Shown here in pieces: positions 53,662-63,298 of a stretch of 64,000 nucleotides of DNA. Every line of letters begins with the position of its first letter. The stretch's first letter is position 1. The notes below the pieces were generated by a model. That model made no database searches and had not been told where the DNA came from. It saw only the letters and a program-made list of their open reading frames with translations. The translations under genes were made by a program, and so were the position numbers. The DNA is taken from NCBI RefSeq assembly GCF_001625195.1, contig NC_054390.1:5181222-5245221 (forward strand), given 5' to 3'. This stretch comes from Drechmeria coniospora (taxonomy: Eukaryota; Ascomycota; Sordariomycetes; Hypocreales; Ophiocordycipitaceae).

Positions 53662-55386
53662 TTGGTTCACTGCCCTTGCGGTAACAGCTACAAACCGAAT
53701 AGCTACCGGAAACATCGACAGCGGCTGCACTTTCGTTGTTACGGAAACATCTTCTTCGGGGTTATATGGCAAGATCACGTTAAAGAGACTGGCCACTCCG
53801 GTGCACTTTTTCCTCTATACGAGCGGCGGATAGCTTCCTCCTCCACAGTTGCTTGCGAACTTGGATGAAAATTGGCAATTAAGCGCCGAAACGTGTCCAA
53901 ACATCACAACGCGAAACATTTTCGATGCGAAACATGCAACGAAGTTTTTCTGAGTGCCGGAGAGTTCAGCATGAATATCAAACCACACATGCATCATTTA
54001 ACGAAGTGGCCGCTGCAGCCCTTGGACGGCAAACCGAGGAAAGGGTACAAGCGGACGCTAAGCTCTACGCCAACAATTCCTTGCAGTCATGCATCGATCG
54101 AAATGCGTGCCCAATTCAAGGGCAAGGTACAGCTTCTACTGCAAGAGCTACAAACAATAGATCTTGGAGTGTCTCGCAATACAAGGTGGTACCAAAACAT
54201 GGAATTGCTTCAGAGAATGCTCCCATTTAATCAGGATATACCTTTTGCTCGGATTGAAGCGCTTCCTCCTATGCACGACGATAAAATTTCGCATGACGAC
54301 GTGGATGTTTGGTTTTGGCAAGAAAGCGAACTACCTCACTACCGATTCGACGAAATTACCCTCCGAAAGCCCACCGTTATTAGGCTTAAATGCCCCCTGA
54401 ATTCTGATAGCGGACCAAAGCAATTATTGGAGGCATTACGCGATCATGTTGGGAAGCACGAGTTGGACATTCAAGATTTCGGCACTACAAATGAGTCCCC
54501 AATCAAATGGCTGCCGACGAGGTTATTAATCGAATTAAATACGGAAACAGCCTCAGCGACCGACGACTACCAATTAACCTGCTCAGCCTAAAGTTCTTTG
54601 GACAGGCACCGGACGCTCCATCAATCTTCAACAACCCTCGGTATTGCTTGATCCAGGCGATCAATTCTCGTCTAGAGGTGAAGCCAACTCTGAGAAATAT
54701 GGCCGAAATGCGAAGCTATTTGGCCGAGGCCCCCAAAGCTAGCCTACTATTCTCGCTCTTTGCGCAACGAGGATGCTTTACAGGGTTTCACGTGGATAGT
54801 CCTGATGGGACTTGGGTTCGCAATCTATGTGATCTGAAAGTTTGGATCTTCCCGTCAAGAGAAGATCTTGCTGATATGACGGAATTTGAGGCTCAAGGCG
54901 ACGAATGGATTCCCAAATCTGTTCGAGCTATTGTGCTCAAAACAGGAGACACTCTTATTATGCCCTCCGGCGAGAAAATACCTCATGCTGTTCTTACTGT
55001 GGAAGATTCCTACATGGTTGGCGGCATGTTTATGGACAAGCTTCGTATTTCGGATTCGATTGAGAAGCTTCTCTGGATCGCGACGCATCCGGTGGTTACC
55101 AACGATAGGATACCGCCGCACGCCGCGGCTAATACCCGGATGGAGATACCTTCGGGAAATATTCCTCCAGAATATCCCTTCTAGCCACGATTGCGCTAAA
55201 GTCGATCAGCTGTCGGAGAGCCTACGACAGGCCTTGAGCTGCTCATGTAAAGGGCCTTGTGGAAAGACATGCGTTAACTGCAAATGCAGGCGATCAGCTT
55301 CGCAGGATGAGAATGCACAAGCTGGTGCCATAAACCCCGTCGATGAGGCTCGTGGGTCTTTTCGAGGACCAGAGATCCTGTCGTAG
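53662..55386 (+). pseudogene. C2H2 zinc finger / JmjC-like / CXC-motif protein, disrupted
   Basis: Plus-strand pieces in order: a C2H2-like finger CPCGNSYKPNSYRKHRQRLH at the start; a TGA at 53866-53868; a second Cys/His segment (FRCETCNEVFLSAGEF); and a helical region to IQDFGTTNESP. After a frameshift near 54510 comes a JmjC-like core with GCFTGFHVDSPDGTWVRNL (H 54789-54791, D 54795-54797), KVWIFPSREDL, GDTLIMPSGEKIPHAVL (distal H 54984-54986) and DSYMVGGMF. A further frameshift at about 55180 precedes a tail with CSCKGPCGKTCVNCKCRR, a tesmin/CXC-like cluster. The iron ligands are preserved. One stop and two frame changes make it a pseudogene as read, although an intron could explain one of them. 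It is only distantly similar to the JmjC protein at 40.7 kb. Confidence 0.65.
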
Positions 55387-55533
55387 TGAATCACTACCTT
55401 TGAATAAACTGGCATTGAGACATTGCGCTCTTTTGTATGTTAATGGTAAACGACATGGTAGTTTGAGGACATTGAAACACTTCCACAACATTATGAGAGC
55501 TGATACTCGGTGTCCCACCAGTAGCACGGATGC

Positions 55534-56441
55534 ATGGCTGACGACGGAACGATGGCCCCGCAGTGTGTAGCCGATCCAGGTGCCTCTCCCAGCAAGAACT
55601 CGCACATATCACGCAAATCCAACGCCTCGCAGACGGCTCAGCTCAAGGGCCTCATTCCGAATACCGTCGATACAGCCACAGCCTCAGCATTGCTCAGCGA
55701 GCTCTCTCGACCCTACGCCGACGCTGGAGAATCAGGCTACATCTATGTGTTCTGGCTCACTCCCGCATCTAGGCAAACGACTCCTCCCGTCGACGCCGCT
55801 CGCTCGCTCCTAACACCGCCATCGCCCTCGCGCGGCTGCGCCCGCAGTGGGCAGCCCAGCGACGTGGAGTCCCAATTCGCAGACCCGAGCGGCAGCCGCA
55901 CTCCCACCATTCTCCTCAAGATTGGACGCGCAGCCAACGTCCAGCGCCGCATGAACCAGTGACAGCACCTGTATGTTGTATGTATATAGTGGCCAATAGT
56001 AGACTAGGATCACGTGATCGTGTGGGGCACGATCACAGAGAGGATAAAAGTGGCCGCTCAGGGGCAGCCTCTTTTCCCTCCTTTCGTACCAAATTGAATC
56101 CATTAGAAGAGATCTCTTGTTACCAGTTTCCCCCAGAACCGAACCAACAGCACCAGTGCGGCTACGACATCGAGCTGCTGCGCTACTACGCCTATCTGCC
56201 GGGCGCAAGCAACGCCTCCGCAACGGGGCAGGTTCCGCGCATGACGCCTCACTGCCGCCGCGTCGAGCGCCTGATACATCTGGAGCTGGCGGGCATGGGC
56301 CACCGCGCCAATCTGGGCACCTGTGAGACGTGTGCACGGGACCATCGTGAGTGGTTCGAGGTGGAGACGACGAGGAATGGTATCCGCAGAGTCTACGACG
56401 TGATTCGGAGATGGGTAGAGTGGGATGAGGCGACGGCTTGA
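55534..56441 (+). pseudogene. T5orf172/MUG113-type (GIY-YIG-like) protein, split by a solo LTR
   Basis: The first part (ATG 55534) ends with the domain start: GYIYVFWLTPASR, TILLKIGRAANVQRRMNQ, then TGA at 55960-55962 in place of the expected Trp. After the solo LTR (55970-56149) the frame resumes QHQCGYDIELLRYYAYL, HCRRVERLIHLELAGMG, CETCARDHREWFEVE and ends at TGA 56439-56441. Removing the LTR and one target copy makes the exon continuous, so there is no intron here. Fungal members of this family have a nuclease-like fold of uncertain role. Two independent lesions (TGG to TGA, LTR insertion) make it dead. Confidence 0.8.
55970..56149 (-). repeat. Solo Copia LTR (180 bp) with GCACC target duplication
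   Basis: On the minus strand it begins TGTTGGTTCGGTTCTGGG and ends CATACAACATACA. It is flanked by GCACC at 55965-55969 and 56150-56154 (plus strand). It shares most of its left half with the LTRs at 9014 and 8257 (GGGGGAAACTGGTAACAAG, AGATCTCTT, ATTTGGTACGA) and has the same hairpin position (GTGATCGTG / CACGATCAC). Orientation relative to pol was set from the 8.3-kb element; the strand assignment is therefore relative. Confidence 0.9.
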
Positions 56442-56789
56442 ACGAGGTACGACTACTCTTTCACGGCAGACTTCGGGTCAGAATACTCTTCACGGAAAAG
56501 GATTGTTGGGACCAATAATTCGTAGTCCGACACACTATGCGGTTTACATCCTTTGAAGTAAGATGACTCGGCCAAGAGACTGACTGCATGACTACAACAT
56601 CTCATTTCAGCAGCACGCTGCACAAGCTGCCACTGTACCTCTCGTTCCATTTGGCTCGCCCAACGTAGCGGAGAGCAAGACCGCTTGGTATCGATTACAT
56701 CTAATGAGCGACGTGTTGCTAAGTTATCGTCTCACACCGGTACCGTGGATAGCCCTGGCCCCTACAACTTCGACCCTAGCAGTAAACCA
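56442..56789. other. No recognised feature
   Basis: This is the spacer between the T5orf172-type pseudogene and the Helitron remnant. Short frames occur on both strands without domain support. Confidence 0.3.
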
Positions 56790-58378
56790 TGTAATGCAAA
56801 CGGGCTTGAGCTGAGTCAGTGACATCTTCATCAACCACTACTTCTCTGCGAACGTCTATTTCCTTCGACATCCCTCTGTCCTTGGACACGATCATTCCGC
56901 GGCTGCTTCGACCACCAAGTGATGGCGTCTTCGTACTGCTCCAACTGTGGGAGCGCAATCTGTGTCCATCAACCAAGATCAAGGTCAGGGGGTGTTTCCG
57001 CTTTGCGTTGCTTCCAGTAGTTGCCGCTGAGAATACCATCATCGGTATACCGTCCAACGTGGGGGGTCCAATCATAATTGATGTCGATATCTCGGCGGCC
57101 GAGTATGTCAATATCCTCTTCCTCCAGCGGCCGGTCAGGTAACATGCGGGCGAGTTCATGCCAGTCCTCCTCTGCGATGGGCTCTTCGTGAAGCTCAAGC
57201 TCAAATTCATCGTCCTCTGCCCTCAATTCATTTGTGTCTGGCTCCCCATAATGATCATCCGCAAGTGTGGCGTGGCGCTCTCCGCAGCACTTGTACGCAG
57301 CCGCGAAGGAATCGAACCGCCGCCCGCCCACAATGAGCAACTCTTCTGGAGAGTGATGTGGATGAGCCATCATCATTTTAACGCGGCAGAAGTCGTTAAA
57401 CTGTGGGGAAGCCTCCATGGACTTTTTATCGAGGGAAGTAAGCTAGGACCCTTCCTTTCGCGTTAGCAGCGAGTCTCCTCCACGTCTTGAGATTGTACGA
57501 TTGCAGGTACTCGAGGTAAGTTACATCTCTATGCTGGTCATTTCTCTCCAAGTATTTCCTGTAGCTGCCGATAGTCTCATTGACATCTTCGTCGACGCGG
57601 TACGAACGCGCATGTTGCTCCAACGGACGGCAGTCCACGGAGACGACCATCCGCGTGCCTTCCTGCAGAGGGATATTAAGCAGAAGGTGGGAAATCTCCT
57701 GCGCTGAGTAATCTCGCTCGGCAATCAGCTTATTCATTAGGCGAGAGGAGAAGGATAATAAGGACTGGAAGTGCGCTGTATGCGGCAAGACCTGATCTGC
57801 AAGCTTGCAGTGAGGCTCAGTCTTCTTCTCAGATTTGCTGCAATACTTCGCAGCGTACGTAATAACCGCCTGTAAGCTGGTGCAAGGATATATGTCGATA
57901 TTGGCTAGCCAGCCTAGGATAATGGCAGGATTGAAGTGGTTCATGAGGTTGTCATTCCGGGCCGCCTCGAAGACGTAGTACGACTTGCCTTCCTTCCTGA
58001 TGACTGCGGCCAGCTCCCGCAAGGCACGAGGGAAGTCAAAACGACACTCCCTCTCTGGATTGGCCGCATTGGCAGCCTCGATATCTGCAGCAGCCCCTTC
58101 CATATCTCTTGCAAGGTCGCCAGTTCTCTTTCTCATGCGCAAGCAGTATGTGGTATTGCACTTGTGGCGCTGGCAGCGGTTGACAATTTGTGAAAGCCGC
58201 AGGAATGTCATTTCTATGCTCAGGGGATCTACACTGAGGGTATTACCCTCGCCCTGAGGCATAGCCGTACTCGGCTCAGGGTTAATGGCAGTGATGTGGA
58301 ATCCCCACGCGCGCGCAAATAAGTCACGAGCGGCTTCATCCTCCATGTCGGCTCTCGGGCAATGTATCCAGTACAGAC
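56790..58378 (-). mobile_element. Helitron Rep/helicase fragment
   Basis: The minus strand from 58378 reads RHGLYWIHCPRADMEDEAAR, then CQRHKCNTTYCLRM, PAIILGWLANIDIYPCTSL, TYAAKYCSKSEKKTEPH, NIPLQEGTRMVVSVDCRPL and ends KTWRRLAANAKGRVLAYFPR at 57426. After a stop it continues with FNDFCRVKMMMAHPHHSPEELL, DINYDWTPHVGRY and ITWWSKQPRN (about 56900). This is the segment between the Rep catalytic region and the Pif1-type helicase of fungal Helitrons. Both the HUH nuclease and the helicase motifs are missing, so it is an internal slice. Its left (5') edge is fused to hAT sequence. Confidence 0.8.
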
Positions 58379-58900
58379 CATGGCGGGTATTGAGAGAATG
58401 TCTATTGTCATCTTTGACAGCCGAGGAAAGCGCTCCTGCTGTTCATCCCGGAGCCACCAGGCAAGGGGGGAGCAGTCAATTTGGATGGTGACTGGGCGGT
58501 GTTGGTTTCGTACTCGTCAACGTCGGGCTCTGTGCCTATAACATCAAGCTCCTGCGCAAGCAGTTCATACTCATCCTGCTCCGGTGCCGGAACAATGGAA
58601 GGAGTGGTACAAACGGTTGGTAGGTTCTTGTATTCGTCTTCCCACAACTTCTTCACTCCTTTAAAGATCTTCTTATGCCACGCCTTTGTCTGTGTTGCTG
58701 GGATCTGCGTCAACCTCCAAACCGATGCCCTCAATGCGGCACTGCTGGCCACGCTTGCGCCAACACTGACGTCTGTGTTGCTGGTGTCTGCTTGACGTCC
58801 ATCAGGCGGTCTGGTCGTCTCGCCTGAATGAGTGGCTTTTCCAGGCCGCACTGAGATTGAGCGCACACACTCTCCTTCTTCGCTCCGACTTTGCGGTGCA
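58379..58900 (-). mobile_element. hAT transposase fragment fused to the Helitron
   Basis: The minus strand from about 58720 reads WHKKIFKGVKKLWEDEYKN, QDEYELLAQELDVIGTEPDV, and then, after a one-base frame change near 58485, SPLAWWLRDEQQERFPRLSK and MTIDILSIPAM. It stops there, within the hAT dimerisation motif, exactly where Helitron sequence starts. The junction shares CATGG-type microhomology at 58378-58382. The upstream part (to about 58866) has no recognised domain. Confidence 0.75.
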
Positions 58901-59249
58901 AGTCGACTAGTTGGGAAGAGGAGAAATGAGGTTCGTTAAAGAAGCCGAGGAAGCCGAGGAAGCCATGGGATGCTGGGGGAGGTGGCTGGCGAGAGTTGTA
59001 ACGCGAGAATGTTGGAAGTGGAAATAGTACAGGGGGATTCGTTCGCCGTGGCGGCTTGTTTCTTGCCGCCCACGACTCTCAATATTGGCGGGAACAGCGA
59101 AGACAGTGTCGGAGAAAGGGGAGCTGACATGCCCCATCGTTCAGTTTGGAAAACCCTTGCCCCTTGCTTCCTCCTTCTGGCTCCTCGTACAGCCACATCG
59201 TACAGCCACCTAGCGGGAAACATGCGGGCATGGATGGGTCGATTTGTCT

Positions 59250-59258
59250 ATATAAAGG
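59250..59258 (+). promoter_or_regulatory. TATA box (TATATAAAG)
   Basis: A canonical TATATAAAG lies 36 bp upstream of the ATG at 59286, a spacing compatible with driving the 59.3-kb gene with a very short leader. Confidence 0.45.
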
Positions 59259-59285
59259 TCACCGATCAGCCAAATTCCTTTTCGA

Positions 59286-60256
59286 TGTCTAACCATTCTC
59301 TTCCACATCTTTGCTCCAACGACGACATTAACGTCATGACTGCGATGACGGACCGAATAATTCTGACGAAGACATACCACTGGCCGTCTCCCCGTCGCCG
59401 TCATTCATCCAAACAACCTAGTAATCCGTGGGAATTCCCTTTCTCGACTGCATCTTCCTCGCGAGACAGTTCAGGGAGCTGCAGCTATGTCACCAGCAGC
59501 GAGTCGGGGAGCCCTTGCGAGTCCACCGAGTCCATATCGGAACCCGATCTTGGGAAACCCGACATTGACTCTGCTGCTCCTATCATCGAGACGACGGGCC
59601 TAGAGACTGGGCAAGAGGGATCTCCCTCTGGCATCGTCAAATCTCTAGCAGCCACTACACCTGCAGCCATGGACGCTGGTCGTCTTCAATCTCTTTTCTC
59701 CGAATATGAAAGGGTCACCAGAGGACAGGCTGAGTCACGCCAACGCAGCGTTTTAGCGCACCAAGGTAACACGAGTTTCCCTAACCCGCAACCTGCACAT
59801 GCACTGCTCACATTGTTTTTCAGAGAACGGAACTCTCGAGCCTCATTGCCCCGAGCCCGGGCGACAGGCGCTAGCTGAAGCGATCACGACCTATAAACAG
59901 CCGCCGGTAATCCAACCACGCCGGAGCCAGCGGAGGAGGAGGCTACGCCACGCGCTGGTGACACCACTCAACACCGTGTCCAAAAGAAACGCATTTCGAT
60001 TAGCAGAAGTCAGGAATACGAATTCTTGCGTTTGGGGGCTGCACGAAAGGCATTGCATGGATCCATTGAATACAAGGTCATGTGGAAACCAACTTGGGTG
60101 ACCGTCGAGGACCTTCGGGGAGAGCGGGCGTTTGAAGAGGCTGAAGAGCTTGTGATGAATAGGTTTGATCACGCAACGTGGGAGAAGGAGATGTGTAGAT
60201 CTGACTATCTTGGCATGCACATCGACTATGAGCAGATAGCGAAATTAGCAAGATGA
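59286..60256 (+). CDS. Uncharacterised protein, Ser-rich N-terminus and possible chromodomain-like C-terminus
   Basis: ATG 59286 (MSNHSLPHLC) opens a 160-codon Ser/Thr/Glu-rich, probably disordered region ending RQRSVLAHQ. A donor GGTAACAC at 59765 and acceptor TTTTTCAG at 59822 suggest an intron. The final part, in a frame not yet joined by a clear splice, reads GDTTQHRVQKKRISISRSQ, EYEFLRLGAARKALHG, SIEYKVMWKPTWVTVEDL and ends AKLAR at TGA 60254-60256. YKVxWKPTWVxxEDL resembles the strand-strand part of a chromodomain. A frame change around 59900 remains unexplained, so the gene may be broken. The immediate 3' neighbour is a receiver-domain fragment. Confidence 0.4.
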
Positions 60257-60257
60257 A

Positions 60258-60640
60258 TCAAGAGATTGCCACCAAGATCATTTAAAAGCTTGGTTTCCAG
60301 GTCGCGGACGCCTGGAATGGCAATGAAGCCCTGGAATACCTTATAGGCTCTTCTCAAGGACATAATACCAAGCCAGACATCATTCTCATGGATGTTCGGA
60401 TGCCCATCGTTGACGGTTACAAGTGCACACACTTGCTACGACAAAACAGTCCCTTTAAGTCAAATTTGCAGGACGTGCCTATCATAGGGATTACAGCGTC
60501 TGCAATCTATGGCGAGCAACAGAAATGCATGCGGTGCCCTGCTGTGTCTCCTCTGACCATGCCTTCTTGTAGGTGCTTTAGGCGCATCTTGTGGGCGTGC
60601 ATTTGCTGGAGCGACAGCACAAGTAGACGCTGACAAAGCT
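60258..60640 (+). pseudogene. Response-regulator receiver (REC) domain fragment of a hybrid histidine kinase
   Basis: The frame from 60258 reads MNQEIATKII, TAA, KLGFQVADAWNGNEALEYL, then KPDIILMDVRMPIVDGYKC with the phospho-accepting Asp (MDV), DVPIIGITASAIYGEQ (the conserved T/S) and CMR, where frame is lost before the Lys-containing loop. These are the alpha1 to beta4 elements of a CheY-like fold in the fungal hybrid-kinase style. One in-frame stop sits in place of a Lys codon. The sensor and kinase parts are absent here, but the matching dimerisation box occurs at 29.2 kb. Confidence 0.8.
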
Positions 60641-62768
60641 ATGCAGCTCGGAAATGGAGCGTCCTCCGCGTCCCACACTCTCACAAGCAGTGTTCGTTAC
60701 ACAGGACCTCGTGCCTCGTTGTGTCGGTCCTCGAGATACCAACCTCTCGCAAGGGGGATGTGACAGGGGGCAGGGACAGTAACCTCTCTGCATAACTTCT
60801 CCTCTGGTGAAATGCATCACTCTTCTGAACTGTGCTGCTGGGACGATGGAGGCTCTTAAAGGACGGCAGAACAGTCAGTTGGGAGTTCGTCCTTTCTGGT
60901 TTTATGACTCTCCATAACTTTCGTCGAGCGTTTCTTCCTGCTGCGGAACGCCAGTGAAGCTAACATGCTGCGAAATACGAATCCCGTTTGATTTGTTGCT
61001 CGAAATCTGGCTCAGTTGGAAACGGACCCTCACTACGGCGTTGGGGTTGGGCCAGATTGTTGAGGTGATTGTGCTGACGGTGCTGCTAGGCGCTGTTGGC
61101 TAGGAACAGCTGGCATTGTAAATAGCTACATATTCTTTGTCTGCCTTGACCGTAATGATGCGGCCGCGATGGCGCCAGATGCTGATGATGGACGCAAAAC
61201 TTCTACGCTGTGACTCCGCGTCCGACACGATCCAGCGTAAACGACCCGATCGCCCCCACGACGGCCAGCCTGGAGCTTGTGCTTCAGTTGCCTGCCATCG
61301 GCGGGCGCAGAGGCGACGCGACGGCCACTTTCAGTGTCATCACTGGCGGCAATGACAATGATTGCTCTCAACGAGGGGCCGCCGAGACGCCGTGGGTGTG
61401 CTTCCGTACCATAGCGGCACCCCTTCACCTGGGGGGTTTGCGGGGCTGCAGATGAGCCATAGTGGCGATTGTCCTCTTCCTGCCTCCGTGGCCGCTATTT
61501 CCATGTCAACCAGAGTGACAAAATCTGATTACGCCAAGTTCGTGATGTTGGGCGTACAACTTCTGAGTTGTGGGTCCTCGTGGGACACTGTCAAGTGTAG
61601 ACAGCTCTGACTGTCCGTACGGCGGCAGCCAGGGCCTCTCAGGGCCTCGTTCTGTACAATCACTGGCATTGCTCAAGAAAGGGCGGGGCCGCAAAGACCC
61701 CATGGGAGTGCATGTACGATAGCGGCACCCCCCGGAACGGCCACTTGTGGCCATCAACCGATCACTTCCAAAAGGGGGAGCCTGGAGGTTGGGGTTGGTT
61801 GCAGGGGTGGTTGAGTCACAGCGACGATTGTCCTCTTCTTGCCGTTGGCCGTCTACTAGGAACACTCCAGGCAGGGCGTTACGTAAATCCCTCAGAAAGT
61901 CGGCCAGAACTGGACGAAGAAGTGTCAAATTTGACAATTAACCCCACCGGAAACTCGGTCATCTTTCTGTCCACAGGCCCACCCAAGTGCAGCCGTATGG
62001 CCAGGGCATGTCAAGAAGGCTTTTTCTGGAAAAATCCCCAAATGGAAACGTGAGCAAGGGCCGCAGATCGGCGGGATTGTGGCGGCTTGTACGGGCCGCA
62101 CGAGGCATTGCGTACACTTTGGGCAGAGCCTCTGTGGTGTCTCGTTGCCGTCGCCCGTTCTAATTTGGACACTATTGTCACCAAGGATGGCAGGGTTAGA
62201 ACACAGCAGCACAGGCACAAAGATGTCCTAATAGGACAACCTCCGCCTATCCCACCATCACTGGTACATGTCTGCATGTGTCTAGAGTCATCCTTGATTT
62301 GCCCATCGGGTTGCTGCTTCCTGGCAACAGCCCCGCCCCAATTGGACATGTGGGCACAGCCAAGAAGATGCCTGCATCCTCCGCCTAACGTCCAGAATTG
62401 GACGAAAGCTGGCCCCCTGTCAGCCTATTTAATGCAGGCCCCACATCACTGATTTGCACGTCAGGAACCAGACGATGCAGCGGGAGACGCCACGGAACGA
62501 CGCCAAGAAACTGACACTTGGCTGCGGCTAAATGCCGGCGCAAAGGTTCGCACGAAACCACATCAGCGATCTGCACATCAAGAATTAGACAATGAGGCTG
62601 CGCTTTGGGCGCTCGCAATGATGACGACAAGCGGACAAACTGGCCATGCGGCGTCTACAGCAGGACGACTGCGCTTGAGTTGCAGGGAACAGAATTGCAC
62701 TTCTGGCCGTCGCCTGCAGGCAAGTGGCCCTCTGAGGCCCAGGTCCCGTTCTGGCCTGCATCCGCCCA
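60641..62768. repeat. Non-coding stretch of diverged, partly tandem repeats
   Basis: No gene is recognised. The text GATAGCGGCACCCC followed by CGATTGTCCTCTTC recurs with changes at about 61412-61480 and 61718-61845. The word pair GATTTGCACGTCAGGAACCAGAC (about 62452) and GATCTGCACATCAAGAATTAGAC (about 62570) is a diverged 118-bp repeat. Words of the form AATTGGAC or AACCAGAC occur repeatedly and also at 29.05-29.2 kb. The stretch looks like an accumulated family of small dispersed repeats. Confidence 0.5.
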
Positions 62769-63123
62769 ACCTCACTGGGCATCAATCGGGTGACGTGACA
62801 GCACAAGGGGCGCTGTCTCGAGTCCAGGTGGACGAACTGGTCATGTGTCGATCACAAAGGCGAGTGCGCTTCTGGCTGTTGCCAACGTGGGGCACCAACG
62901 ATTCCGGTCGCACAGTGCCTTCTGGAGAGTAAGTAGACATCAGGTCCGTCCTATTCTCAGAGGCCATTCTGGACTTGCATCCGCATCAAACCCGACGTTA
63001 GTTTTCTTTGCGTGAGAAACTGGAACGACACGGCGTGGCGAGCAGCGCCTCCGACGGCGTCGTCAAACCGTCGTGAAACGGACAATTGGCTACGGAAAGC
63101 CCCACAACATGGCCTCTGCAGTA
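62769..63123 (+). repeat. 355-bp dispersed repeat, copy 2
   Basis: It begins ACCTCACTGGGCATCAA and ends GGCCTCTGCAGTA, and is the inverted counterpart of 52520-52874. In one frame it reads SRVQVDELVMCRSQRRVRFW, but this copy has stops (TAA at 62930, TAG at 62998), so if it ever coded it no longer does. Confidence 0.85.
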
Positions 63124-63298
63124 CTCGTGCCCGCCCCCACTTTTTCGGGTCACGACTTCGCTGCACCTCAAAGAGGGTGCTGACTAGCGTAGTGGCTCTA
63201 TGGGGGAATCCTCTGGGCGTAACACACATAAATAAGAGGGTGCTGACCACCAAAACGGGCCACCCAGCAAACGGGCCATTTTCTGGACTTATGTCGAT

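Noticed and set aside
55963..56149. Intron in the T5orf172-type gene
   Set aside because: No GT donor and acceptor give a matching phase, whereas a 180-bp LTR with a perfect 5-bp target duplication explains the interruption.
57290..57330. Possible tRNA B box (GGTTCGATTCC on the minus strand)
   Set aside because: It lies inside Helitron coding sequence (GGRRFDSF) and no A box or cloverleaf pairing was found around it.
52520..63123. Terminal inverted repeats of one giant DNA transposon
   Set aside because: The outer flanks show no target duplication by eye and the contents are a mixture of unrelated element fragments; kept only as a hypothesis in the findings.
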